DNA of 64,000 nucleotides. Origin: Gracilimonas halophila (GTDB taxonomy: Bacteria > Bacteroidota > Rhodothermia > Balneolales > Balneolaceae). Made by a program: the position numbers and the translations under genes. The notes beneath the pieces were generated by a model that searched no databases, had not been told where the DNA came from, and saw only the letters and a list, made by a program, of their open reading frames with translations. This document shows, piece by piece, positions 44,354 through 52,412 of the stretch. Location: contig NZ_JBHULI010000024.1 of the NCBI RefSeq assembly GCF_042684365.1, forward strand, positions 744,001-808,000, in the 5' to 3' direction. The first letter of the stretch is position 1. Each line of letters opens with the position of its first letter.

Positions 44354-44952
44354 AAGTATTTGACGACGAAAAAGACCTGCTGATGGATCACGAATATGAC
44401 GGAATTCGTGAGCTTGATAATCACATGCCGGTTTGGTGGCTGTGGCTATTTTATTTTACCATCGTCTGGGGCATAGGATATATGGTATATTACTATATGC
44501 TTGGCGGACCTACCCAGGAAGAATTATATGAACAGGAAATGGCAGCTGCAGCCGAACAATACGGCCTGGAACCGGAAGGTGATGGCAGTGAAGCCGAAGT
44601 TTCTGACTTTACCTGGGCATTCCTTGAAGATCAGAGCCGCATTGAAGAAGGCCGCGAGATCTATATGAGCAATGGAAATCTCTGTTACACCTGTCATGGA
44701 GCTAATGGAGAAGGGATCGTGGGACCAAATATTACTGATGACCTATGGATTCACGGATGTTCAGCTGAAGAGATCGCCAGCAGTATTATTGAGGGATACC
44801 CTGACCGAGGAATGATCGCTTATGGAAGTGGCGCTAGGCTTTCAGATGAACAAGTACAAAGCTTGGTCAGCTACATAGCCTCCATCCAAGGTACCGAACC
44901 TGCAAATGCCAAGGCACCGATCGACCGTGCAGTGCCTTGTAGTTTGGAGTGA
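44350..44952 (+). CDS. ccoP: cbb3 oxidase cytochrome c subunit CcoP, single heme
   Basis: The 200-residue protein begins with the CcoP N-terminal region (YDGIRELDNHMPVWWLWLFYFTIVWGIGYMVYY, one or two helices) and ends with one cytochrome c domain whose only heme motif is CYTCH at 112-116. The textbook CcoP has two such domains of about 100 residues each, so this is a shortened mono-heme form. It passes electrons to CcoO. A long hairpin region follows its stop. Confidence 0.92.
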   Translation: MKVFDDEKDLLMDHEYDGIRELDNHMPVWWLWLFYFTIVWGIGYMVYYYMLGGPTQEELYEQEMAAAAEQYGLEPEGDGSEAEVSDFTWAFLEDQSRIEEGREIYMSNGNLCYTCHGANGEGIVGPNITDDLWIHGCSAEEIASSIIEGYPDRGMIAYGSGARLSDEQVQSLVSYIASIQGTEPANAKAPIDRAVPCSLE

Positions 44953-45076
44953 TTAGTGATAAAGTGATGAAGTGAGCTTTGGTTATTTAATACTCAGCCA
45001 AAAACTAAATCACCAATGGTAAGTAAAACCTAGAATTTAGTATAGGTTTACTTCATCATTTTTACTTCATCACTAA
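44953..45076. repeat. Nested inverted repeats after ccoP
   Basis: Outer arms are built from the words AGTGATAAAGTGATGAAGTGA (left, from 44953) and ACTTCATC..ACTTCATCACTAA (right, 45050-45076). An inner hairpin, AAGTAAAACCTA (45021-45032) with TAGGTTTACTT (45043-45053), has one bulge. The 13-mer GTGATAAAGTGAT at 44956-44968 also follows dusB. The gap separates ccoP from ccoG; no T tract or gene is seen. Confidence 0.65.
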
Positions 45077-45145
45077 ACTTCACATAATCCTCAAAAAGGG
45101 ATCGTAATATCGGTGATAATCAAGGGATATAAGGTTGATTAACTA

Positions 45146-46615
45146 ATGGCAAATTTAGAAGAAGAACGACGTATTGATAAAAAGAATTTTCGTGACCACC
45201 TTGCTACAGTAAATGAGGAAGGAAAGCGAAACTGGATCTATCCCAAAAAACCGAGCGGACGGTTTTACAAGGCGAGAAACGTTGTGGCCATATTACTTTT
45301 GGCTTTCTTTTTTAGCGGACCGTTTATTACCATCAACGGAAATCCGCTTTTGCTTCTGAATATAATTGAGCGAAAATTTGTCATTTTTGGCGTCACTTTT
45401 TGGCCCCAGGATCTTCACTTATTGCTTTTCGGGATGTTGACCTTCATCCTGTTCATCGTCCTCTTTACAGCAGTATTTGGTCGTCTTTGGTGTGGATGGG
45501 CATGTCCGCAGACCATTTTTATGGAAATGGTATTTAGACGAATTGAATACTGGATAGAAGGAGACGGAGCCGACCAATTCCGGCTCAATAAGAAACCCTG
45601 GAATCTTGAGAAGATCACTAAGAAGGTTAGTAAACATGCTATCTTTTTTGGGATGGCTTTTCTAATCTCCAACATGTTCCTAGCCTATATCATAGGTAAA
45701 GATCAGTTATTCGAGATCATTACTGATCCTCCCTCTGAACATTTAGCAGGACTCAGCTCCATGATCATATTCAGTGGTGTTTTCTATGGAGTTTTTGCTT
45801 TCATGCGTGAACAAGTTTGTCATTTTGTATGCCCTTATGGCAGAATGCAATCCGTGATGCTTGACAATAACTCCATCAATGTAATGTACGATTATGTTCG
45901 GGGAGAAACGCGGGCAAGCGTAAAAGACCGCTACCAGTTAGAAAACAGAAAGGCGACTCTGGAAGACCTCGGTTTCAGCGCGAGTGAACAATTCGGAGAC
46001 TGTATCGACTGTTATCAATGCGTAAAAGTTTGCCCAATGGGCATTGATATCCGAAATGGAACACAGCTCGAGTGTGTACACTGCACGGCCTGTATTGATG
46101 CCTGTGATTCCGTTATGGAAAAGATCGGCAAGCCGCGCGGACTGATCCGTTATTCTTCAGAGAATGCCATTCGCAAAGAAAAGCAAAAAATTCTGACTCC
46201 AAGAGTTGCCGGTTATTCGGGAATACTTCTTATTCTACTTACTACATTCATCACCCTGTTGACGCTTCGCCCTGATACCGAAACAACAATTTTACGTGAG
46301 CCCGGAACACTCTACCAGGAACTTCCTGACAATCGGTATGCTAACATTTACAACGTAAAGATCCTGAATAAAACTTTTCAGGAAATGCCCATAGAAATCC
46401 GGTTGGAAAGTCCGGTTGGAGACGTCGTGTCTTTAGGAACTGTTGATTCCGTCCAACCTCAAAACTCAGCTGAAGGGCGATTTATGGTGCAGGTGCACCA
46501 AGATAATCTGAGTGGCCTACAAACCGAACTTACATTTGGTATTTACTCAGGAGATGAAAAACTTGAAACGGTAACCTCCGGATTTTTAGGTCCGGATAAC
46601 ACTCCCAATAATTAA
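45146..46615 (+). CDS. ccoG: cbb3 oxidase accessory protein CcoG (FixG-type ferredoxin)
   Basis: The 489-residue membrane protein has several helices, the WCGWACPQTIF and FVCPYGRMQSVM cysteine motifs, and two 4Fe-4S ferredoxin motifs (CIDCYQCVKVCP and CVHCTACIDACD, about 286-320). A periplasmic immunoglobulin-like C-terminal domain follows (about 380-485). CcoG reduces Cu(II) to Cu(I) during oxidase maturation according to work on proteobacterial homologues. It is followed after four bases by ccoH. Confidence 0.95.
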   Translation: MANLEEERRIDKKNFRDHLATVNEEGKRNWIYPKKPSGRFYKARNVVAILLLAFFFSGPFITINGNPLLLLNIIERKFVIFGVTFWPQDLHLLLFGMLTFILFIVLFTAVFGRLWCGWACPQTIFMEMVFRRIEYWIEGDGADQFRLNKKPWNLEKITKKVSKHAIFFGMAFLISNMFLAYIIGKDQLFEIITDPPSEHLAGLSSMIIFSGVFYGVFAFMREQVCHFVCPYGRMQSVMLDNNSINVMYDYVRGETRASVKDRYQLENRKATLEDLGFSASEQFGDCIDCYQCVKVCPMGIDIRNGTQLECVHCTACIDACDSVMEKIGKPRGLIRYSSENAIRKEKQKILTPRVAGYSGILLILLTTFITLLTLRPDTETTILREPGTLYQELPDNRYANIYNVKILNKTFQEMPIEIRLESPVGDVVSLGTVDSVQPQNSAEGRFMVQVHQDNLSGLQTELTFGIYSGDEKLETVTSGFLGPDNTPNN

Positions 46616-46619
46616 TACT

Positions 46620-47069
46620 ATGAAGAAATTTAACTGGGGTACCGGCATCTTTTTAGCCGTTACCTTATTTGTGATCGCCACTTTAAGTGTGGTTAGTTAC
46701 CTCATTAGCCTCGACTTTTATCTTGTCTCAAACGACCATTATGAACAAGGGGTTGAATACCAGGAAACCATAGACGGACAACAGCGAGTTGAGAATCTGG
46801 AAAATCCGGTACTGGTACTTTTTGATGAGCCTAATATCTCCATCAAGATCACCTTTCCTGAAGCATTAAGAGCTGATTCACTTTCAGGAAGTATCACCTT
46901 CTACCGACCCAACAACTCAGAACTTGACCGCAAATATAAGCTTCAAATAGACGAAAACGGCCAACAGACCATCCCTGTCTCTGATTTTGAAAAAGGCCGT
47001 TGGAAACTAACATTGGAATGGAAACAAGATTCGCTGATCTACATTGACGAGAAGAATATCTTTATTTAA
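46620..47069 (+). CDS. ccoH: FixH/CcoH-like cbb3 assembly protein
   Basis: The 149-residue protein has a single N-terminal membrane helix (TGIFLAVTLFVIATLSVVSYL), then YLVSNDHYEQGVEYQE, the FixH family signature, and a beta-rich periplasmic domain. FixH helps assemble the cbb3 complex. The next gene begins directly after its stop. Confidence 0.9.
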   Translation: MKKFNWGTGIFLAVTLFVIATLSVVSYLISLDFYLVSNDHYEQGVEYQETIDGQQRVENLENPVLVLFDEPNISIKITFPEALRADSLSGSITFYRPNNSELDRKYKLQIDENGQQTIPVSDFEKGRWKLTLEWKQDSLIYIDEKNIFI

Positions 47070-47729
47070 ATGGAACTCTGGACCGGATTTACCTTGGGAC
47101 TTTTGGGCAGTTTTCACTGTATTGGGATGTGCGGACCTATCGCGCTGAGTATTCCGGGAGAAAACCGTTCAAATTCATCCATGTTCTTTCGGGGTATATT
47201 ATATAACTCCGGCCGCATCTTTACTTATGCATTCTTAGGTTTTGGATTAGGAATTTTAGGAATGGGAGCTACTATTGCAGGATACCAGAATTTACTTTCC
47301 ATCAGTTTAGGTGCATTGATCGTTCTTTTTGCTCTATTTCCACACATTAAGTTTCCAAAAAAACCTGGAAAGCTTTATGATAGATTTCAGAAGATGATCA
47401 GTTCCTCCATTGCTACACTCTTTAAGGATAGATCAGTGTCGTCCGCTTTTTTAATAGGATTGTTGAACGGCCTTCTCCCCTGTGGATTTGTAGTTACAGC
47501 ACTGGCCGTTGCACTTGTTACTGATACCGCTCTCCACAGTAGCATCTACATGGCTTTATTTGGGTTGGGCACTTTACCTGTCATGCTAATGATGAATATG
47601 GCTCCTGGCTTTATCTCTCCAAAATGGAGATCAAAACTGCGACCATTCTCTACCTATTTTGCTGTTATCATTGGGTTATTGCTGATCTGGCGAGGGGTAA
47701 TGGTTGGTAATGGGATGATCGGGCATTGA
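47070..47729 (+). CDS. Sulfite exporter TauE/SafE-like (UreH_2) membrane protein
   Basis: The 219-residue protein has about six membrane helices and a SFHCIGMCGPIALSI motif at the start, with a second GLLNGLLPCGFVVTALA motif. The paired cysteine motifs are typical of DsbD/UreH_2-like proteins found at the end of cbb3 clusters, probably handling copper or thiol reduction. This job is inferred from context; the substrate is not proven. It is the last gene of the oxidase cluster and is convergent with the HAD gene. Confidence 0.88.
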   Translation: MELWTGFTLGLLGSFHCIGMCGPIALSIPGENRSNSSMFFRGILYNSGRIFTYAFLGFGLGILGMGATIAGYQNLLSISLGALIVLFALFPHIKFPKKPGKLYDRFQKMISSSIATLFKDRSVSSAFLIGLLNGLLPCGFVVTALAVALVTDTALHSSIYMALFGLGTLPVMLMMNMAPGFISPKWRSKLRPFSTYFAVIIGLLLIWRGVMVGNGMIGH

Positions 47730-47773
47730 TGATCTCAAATGTTTCTTCCTTATCGGGCGAATACGATCCACCC

Positions 47774-48478
47774 TTACTTTATGTTTAATGCCTTTAACAA
47801 ATCCGTAAAATCATCAAAAATTAAATGGGCAAGTTTGTAGCCTTCATCAACTGGTGCTTTGGTGAACCAGGCTACTTTCCAATTTGCTTTGGAACCGCCT
47901 ACTACATCCGAAGTGAAAGAATCACCAACATACAAGATATCCTCCCGGTCTACCCCGGTTAGTTCCGTGGCATGATCAAACACTTTGGGATGTGGCTTCA
48001 TCTCTCCCACTTCTTCTGAAATGACTATATGCCTGGCAGTTTCCTTTAGCTTGAACTGATCTATCTTCAGCCACTGGGTTTCCGCAAAACCATTCGTCAT
48101 GATACCGACTTCAAAATTTTGAGTAATCTTATTATAAGACTCATATGCCCCATCTATCCACTCCCAATGATTCCGATAATAGCGCATATATACTTTTCCC
48201 GCTTCTTCATGCATCTGCTCATCAACTCCCAGATCCCGAAATGTTTCCTGAAAACGACGACGGTGCAACTCATGACGGTCTATTTCACCGCGTCCATATT
48301 CTTCCCACAATCCTTTATTTATGTGATGATAAGTATCCAACAGCTGCTGCTCGGGGATTCCATCAAACATGTCGAAATGTTCGTGAACATCCTGAAGTCC
48401 GGCTTGTTCTGCCTTTTTGTGATCAAGGAGGGTGTCGTCTAAGTCAAAATAGATGAATTTTGGATTCAGTTGTGACAA
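47774..48478 (-). CDS. HAD-superfamily hydrolase, YjjG/YfnB type
   Basis: The 234-residue protein carries HAD motif I FDLDDTLLDH (about 11-20), motif II IMTNGF (about 126-131) and motifs III/IV in KPHPKVFDHATELTG and LYVGDSFTSDVVGGSKANW. It fits the subfamily IA pyrimidine-nucleotidase group with an alpha-helical cap. The substrate is likely a non-standard nucleotide monophosphate, by family only. It is divergent from lemA. Confidence 0.9.
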   Translation of the reverse strand: MSQLNPKFIYFDLDDTLLDHKKAEQAGLQDVHEHFDMFDGIPEQQLLDTYHHINKGLWEEYGRGEIDRHELHRRRFQETFRDLGVDEQMHEEAGKVYMRYYRNHWEWIDGAYESYNKITQNFEVGIMTNGFAETQWLKIDQFKLKETARHIVISEEVGEMKPHPKVFDHATELTGVDREDILYVGDSFTSDVVGGSKANWKVAWFTKAPVDEGYKLAHLIFDDFTDLLKALNIK

Positions 48479-48560
48479 TGGAACGGTTTTTGATTAAAGT
48501 TGAACCTAAAGATATTTACCTTCGTAAGAGGGCAACAAATAAACCACAAAATCTCTACTC

Positions 48561-49151
48561 ATGAAAGCAAAAATTTTGATCATTATCGGAGTGCTTGCGC
48601 TCCTCGTTTTTTATGGAATCAGCGTTAATAACAGCTTAGTTACTCAAGAGGAAAACGTGAACGCTGCCTGGGCTCAGGTTGAAAACCAATATCAAAGAAG
48701 AGCCGATCTTATTCCAAATTTGGTAAATACCGTTCAGGGAGCAGCCGACTTCGAATCCGAAACCTTACAGGAAGTGATCGAAGCACGAAGCCGTGCAACA
48801 TCCGTTAACATCGATGCCAATGACTTGAACAACCCACAAGCTTTCCAGCAATTTCAGGAAGCACAAGGACAACTAAGCGGAGCCTTATCACGATTACTCG
48901 TAACAGTAGAACGATATCCCGAACTTCAGGCCAACCAGAATTTCTTAGACTTACAAGCTCAACTTGAAGGCACGGAAAACAGGATCTCTACAGAGCGCAT
49001 GAGATTTAATCAGGCTGCACAGGGATTTAATACTGAGATCCGTCAATTCCCAAAAAGCATGTTCGCTTCCATGTTAGGCTTCGAACAAAAAGAATATTTC
49101 CAGGCTGAACAAGGTGCAGAAGAAGCCCCTGAAGTAGATTTCAATAACTAA
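48561..49151 (+). CDS. LemA family protein
   Basis: The 196-residue protein starts with one membrane helix (ILIIIGVLALLVFYGISV) and then NSLVTQEENVNAAWAQVENQYQRRADLIPNLVNTVQG, the LemA hallmark. The rest is a helical bundle ending in an acidic tail. LemA function is unknown; it is often next to TPM-domain proteins, as here. It is followed by an imperfect inverted repeat and then the TPM gene. Confidence 0.95.
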   Translation: MKAKILIIIGVLALLVFYGISVNNSLVTQEENVNAAWAQVENQYQRRADLIPNLVNTVQGAADFESETLQEVIEARSRATSVNIDANDLNNPQAFQQFQEAQGQLSGALSRLLVTVERYPELQANQNFLDLQAQLEGTENRISTERMRFNQAAQGFNTEIRQFPKSMFASMLGFEQKEYFQAEQGAEEAPEVDFNN

Positions 49152-49169
49152 TTTTAATAGATAATAGAT

Positions 49170-49236
49170 ATAAGACATAAGATTTGAGACATCAAAATTC
49201 GGTCTTTTATCTAATGTCTAACATCTTACGTCTCAT
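49170..49236. repeat. Imperfect inverted repeat between lemA and the first TPM gene
   Basis: Arms 49170-49192 and 49214-49236 match at 19 of 23 positions in reverse complement. The words AGACATAAGAT and the like are iterated within and beyond the arms. It ends nine bases before the next ATG. Confidence 0.7.
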
Positions 49237-49245
49237 AAACAACCA

Positions 49246-49704
49246 ATGGCAAAATTTCTTACACAGGAACAGGAAGAAGATATTGTTGAGGCCATTAGTC
49301 AGGCTGAAGAAGCAACTTCCGGTGAGTTACGAGTTCACATCGAGAAAAAGTGTAAAGCTGACTCACCCATTCAACGCGCCAAAGAAGTATTCGCAGAACT
49401 TAAAATGCACGAAACTGAATTCCATAATGGCGTAATAGTATATGTGGCCTGGAAAGATCACAAGGTAGCCATTTGGGGAGATGAAGGAATACACAGTAAA
49501 GTAGGCCAATCATTTTGGGAAGAGGAGCTTGAGTTAATCCTGAAATACTTTAAAGCCGGTGATTATCAAACCGGACTTACGGAAGTAGTCCTTCAGATCG
49601 GACAGAAACTGAAAGAGAATTTCCCTTATGAGCAAAAAGGTGAAGTAAATGAGCTATCCAATAAGATCAGTTACAACAAAGATGAGGGGAAAAAGGATGC
49701 GTAA
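49246..49704 (+). CDS. TPM domain-containing protein (cytoplasmic-type)
   Basis: The 152-residue protein has no signal peptide. It follows the TPM_phosphatase pattern: AISQAEEATSGELRVHIEKK (about 16-35), NGVIVYVAWKDHKVAIWGDEGIHSKVG (about 65-90) and YQTGLTEVVLQIGQKL. The domain is linked to photosystem repair and acid phosphatase activity in plants, but its bacterial role is open. The last codons overlap the start of the next TPM gene by eight bases. Confidence 0.85.
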   Translation: MAKFLTQEQEEDIVEAISQAEEATSGELRVHIEKKCKADSPIQRAKEVFAELKMHETEFHNGVIVYVAWKDHKVAIWGDEGIHSKVGQSFWEEELELILKYFKAGDYQTGLTEVVLQIGQKLKENFPYEQKGEVNELSNKISYNKDEGKKDA

Positions 49705-50449
49705 ACTTCTAAGTCTGATACTATTTTTTGGGATCTCATTTTCAGTTGCTGCACAGGACTTTTTGCCTGAACGTCCTGTAGGAATGGTCAATGATTTTGC
49801 TGATATGCTGACTTCATCTGAAAAACAGCGACTTGAGCAGAAGTTGACCAATTATCGTGATACCACAACCAATGTGATCGCCATTGCCACCCTGGAAAGC
49901 CTTGAGGGGTATTCTGAAGATGAAATAGCCACTACCCTCTTTAATAACTGGCGCATGTGGGAAGGAGAACGCTACAATGGGGTTCTTATCTTAGTTTCTG
50001 AGCAAGACCGACGCATGAAGATCGAAGTTGGCTACGGACTTGAAGGTGCTATTCCTGATGCCATGGCTAACCGTGTGTATACTAACATATTGGTGCCGAG
50101 TTTTCAGGCCGGTGACTTTTATGGCGGGTTGGATCAGGCTACAAATGTTTTGATCGATCTGGCTGCCGGAGAATTCAGTGGTTTCCCCGAAAATAGATCT
50201 TCAGGAGGTGAAGGTTTTCCTATCGATGTTCTCATCATTTTTATCATCATCATATTTATCCTGATCACTCGAGGGAAAGGAGGAAAAGGCGGAAAAAGAC
50301 ATTCCATTGGGTCTAGCGGTATTATCTTTTATGGTGGAGGCTTTGGAAACGGAGGCGGTTCCTTCGGTGGCGGAGGAGGCGGCTTCGGAGGATTTTCCGG
50401 TGGTGGCGGATTTGGTTCCGGCGGTGGTGGCGCCGGCGGTGGCTGGTAG
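49697..50449 (+). CDS. TPM domain-containing exported protein with glycine-rich tail
   Basis: The 250-residue protein has a signal peptide (MRKLLSLILFFGISFSVAAQ), the TPM domain (VNDFADMLTSSEKQRLEQKL..RYNGVLILVSEQDRRMKIEVGYGLEGAIPD..GDFYGGLDQATNVLIDLA), a membrane helix (about 177-190) and a tail of about 45 mostly glycine residues with Phe/Ser. ATG 49697 is chosen because AGGGG precedes it and it begins the signal peptide. It overlaps the preceding TPM gene, forming a LemA-TPM-TPM unit, probably a membrane-associated complex. Confidence 0.88.
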   Translation: MRKLLSLILFFGISFSVAAQDFLPERPVGMVNDFADMLTSSEKQRLEQKLTNYRDTTTNVIAIATLESLEGYSEDEIATTLFNNWRMWEGERYNGVLILVSEQDRRMKIEVGYGLEGAIPDAMANRVYTNILVPSFQAGDFYGGLDQATNVLIDLAAGEFSGFPENRSSGGEGFPIDVLIIFIIIIFILITRGKGGKGGKRHSIGSSGIIFYGGGFGNGGGSFGGGGGGFGGFSGGGGFGSGGGGAGGGW

Positions 50450-50468
50450 ATCTAATTCTAAGTTATTG

Positions 50469-50511
50469 AATGCTAAATGTTAAATGTACATCTAATTTAA
50501 CATTTAGCATT
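50469..50511. repeat. Perfect 17-bp inverted repeat between convergent genes
   Basis: AATGCTAAATGTTAAAT (50469-50485) and ATTTAACATTTAGCATT (50495-50511) are exact reverse complements around a nine-base loop. It lies 20 bases after the TPM gene and seven bases beyond the lyase stop. There is no T tract on either side. Confidence 0.9.
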
Positions 50512-50517
50512 TTCACA

Positions 50518-51741
50518 TTAAAAATTGCCCATAGCTTGTTCAAGATCGGCAATGATGTCTTCTACTCCTTCAATTCCTACAGATAAACGTACCAGACCAT
50601 CTGTGATTCCGGCTGCTTTTTTGATCTCTTCATCTACGATGGAATGAGTCATTGATGCAGGGTGCTGAATCAGGGAATCTACCGCCCCAAGGCTTACAGC
50701 AAGAGAGCATAATTTCACGTTATTCATCAGTGAAACCCCGGCGTCAAACCCACCTTTCAATTCAAACGTTATCATTCCACCAAATCCTTTTTTCATGATT
50801 GATGAAGCCAGTTTGTGATGAGGATGAGATTTGAGTCCCGGGTAAAATACACGATCTACTTTAGGATGGTCTTCAAGCCATTGAGCCACTTTCATGGCAT
50901 TCTCATTGTGCTGCTTCATTCGAAGCGGCAAAGTTTTCAGTCCATTGGTTGTAAGCCAGGCATCCATAGGACCGGCAATACCACCTAAGTTCTTTCGATA
51001 TAGAAAGGTTTGAGCTTCTTCAAATAATTCCTTTTTAGCGACCATCACTCCACCGATCAATGTGCCGTGGCCACCCATATATTTGGTAGAAGAATGAACG
51101 GTAACATCCGCTCCTAACTCCAACGGCTGAATGTGGTATGGAGTAGCAAAAGTATTGTCAACCATTAACAAGGCTCCATGAGATTCGCACAATTGCGCAA
51201 TCGCTTTGACATCCGAGACCTTCAAGGTTGGATTGGCAATACTCTCCAGATAAACAAGCTTTGTCTCTGGGTGCTTTTTCAGGTCCATCTCTACCATAAA
51301 AATATCAGAAGTATCCACAAAAGAGACAGATATTCCCATTCCCGGTGCTTCCTCTTTCAGAAATTGAGACGTGCAGCCATAAAGATCATTTTGAGCGATC
51401 ACATGTCCGCCTTTAGCCATACTAATAATCCCCGTAGTGATAGCCGCCATCCCGCTTCCAAACGCCATTCCCTGATAATGCTCGGGGTCATTCAGACTAT
51501 AGGTTTCAAGAGCGCAAACGGTACGTTCCAACTCCTCTACAGTAGGATTTCCCAGCCGCGAATACACGTGACTTGCCCCGCCCTCCTCATGCCGAAAAGC
51601 CTTGGCACCTGATTCTACATTATCAAATACATAGGTAGATGTTTGATAAATAGGTGTTGTGTGGGATCCGTATTGGTCTTTATTTCCCTTTCCGCCATGT
51701 ATGGCTGCTGATTCGAATGTAGGTTTGATCTTAGTCTTCAT
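50518..51741 (-). CDS. Cys/Met metabolism PLP enzyme, probably methionine gamma-lyase
   Basis: The 407-residue protein belongs to the trans-sulfuration PLP family: YSRLGNPTVEELE (60-72), GSGMAAI (95-101), DNTFATPYHIQPLELGADVTVHSSTKYMGGH with the PLP lysine, and SLGAVDSLIQHPASMTHS. In LYGCT (120-124) Cys123 sits where methionine gamma-lyases have their active-site cysteine; cystathionine enzymes usually have YGGT there. This favours breakdown of methionine to methanethiol, ammonia and 2-oxobutyrate. ATG 51741 overlaps the Lrp-type gene by 11 bases; an upstream start at 51810 lies inside that gene and is rejected. Confidence 0.9.
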   Translation of the reverse strand: MKTKIKPTFESAAIHGGKGNKDQYGSHTTPIYQTSTYVFDNVESGAKAFRHEEGGASHVYSRLGNPTVEELERTVCALETYSLNDPEHYQGMAFGSGMAAITTGIISMAKGGHVIAQNDLYGCTSQFLKEEAPGMGISVSFVDTSDIFMVEMDLKKHPETKLVYLESIANPTLKVSDVKAIAQLCESHGALLMVDNTFATPYHIQPLELGADVTVHSSTKYMGGHGTLIGGVMVAKKELFEEAQTFLYRKNLGGIAGPMDAWLTTNGLKTLPLRMKQHNENAMKVAQWLEDHPKVDRVFYPGLKSHPHHKLASSIMKKGFGGMITFELKGGFDAGVSLMNNVKLCSLAVSLGAVDSLIQHPASMTHSIVDEEIKKAAGITDGLVRLSVGIEGVEDIIADLEQAMGNF

Positions 51742-52210
51742 AATATACAGGAATTGGGGATTGCTCTTTAATGGTGTTAAGTACGATGCTGGTATGAAGT
51801 CGTTCCACATCAGGAAGTGTGGTAAGCTTGTTTCGCATCAATTGCTCGTAGTCTTTAGTGTCTCTTGCAACCACCTGAAGGAGGAAATCTCCATCTCCGG
51901 TGGTGTGGTAGCAGGCCAATATCTCAGGGATCTCCTGAATAGCTGAAGTAAATTCTTCGAGTAAATTTAACTGGTGAACTTTTAGCGTTACTTTCACGAA
52001 CGCCACAAACCCCCTTCCAACCGACTCTTTGTTTACTTTGGCTGCATACCCTTCAATTACTCCTTCTCTCTCTAACCGACGAACCCGTTCAAGTGTGGGC
52101 GTGGTGGTCAATCCGATTCGCTCTGATAATTCCTTATTCGCGATCCGGCCTTCCTGCTGAAGCACCTTAATTATATTTCTGTCGACACTATCAATTTTGA
52201 TCTGTGGCAT
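51731..52210 (-). CDS. Lrp/AsnC family transcriptional regulator, coupled to the lyase
   Basis: The 159-residue protein has the winged helix (IDSVDRNIIKVLQQEGRIANKELSERIGLTTTPTLERVRRLEREGVIEGY) and the RAM domain with ACYHTTGDGDFLLQVVARD (about 99-117). Its stop overlaps the start of the methionine gamma-lyase-like gene, so the two are likely co-transcribed, with the regulator sensing methionine or a related amino acid. Candidate operator sequence lies in the AT-rich 200-bp gap upstream. Confidence 0.94.
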   Translation of the reverse strand: MPQIKIDSVDRNIIKVLQQEGRIANKELSERIGLTTTPTLERVRRLEREGVIEGYAAKVNKESVGRGFVAFVKVTLKVHQLNLLEEFTSAIQEIPEILACYHTTGDGDFLLQVVARDTKDYEQLMRNKLTTLPDVERLHTSIVLNTIKEQSPIPVYYED

Positions 52211-52310
52211 AAGAAGAAGGATTAACTGTATTACATGTAAATTATACTCAATTATCCCTTAAATTACCACAAAAACAGATAAATACATGCGTATTATTTT
52301 ATATAATAGA

Positions 52311-52347
52311 ATATTATTCTTTATATTAAATAATATCAGAATAATAT
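52311..52347. promoter_or_regulatory. Perfect 10-bp inverted repeat upstream of the Lrp/lyase operon
   Basis: ATATTATTCT (52311-52320) and AGAATAATAT (52338-52347) are exact reverse complements with 17 bases between, in AT-rich DNA 100-140 bases before the Lrp-type ATG. AT-rich dyads are the usual Lrp-family sites, so this may be an operator; the low base complexity makes chance possible. Confidence 0.4.
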
Positions 52348-52412
52348 CCTAAATCGAATATTAATTGCTCCCTCAAATAGAATTCTGATCTAAAATTGAT
52401 GCCTCAAATTAA

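Noticed and set aside
51742..51810. Longer start for the methionine gamma-lyase-like gene
   Set aside because: It would lie inside the Lrp-type gene and adds residues not found in the family; ATG 51741 fits the usual N-terminus.
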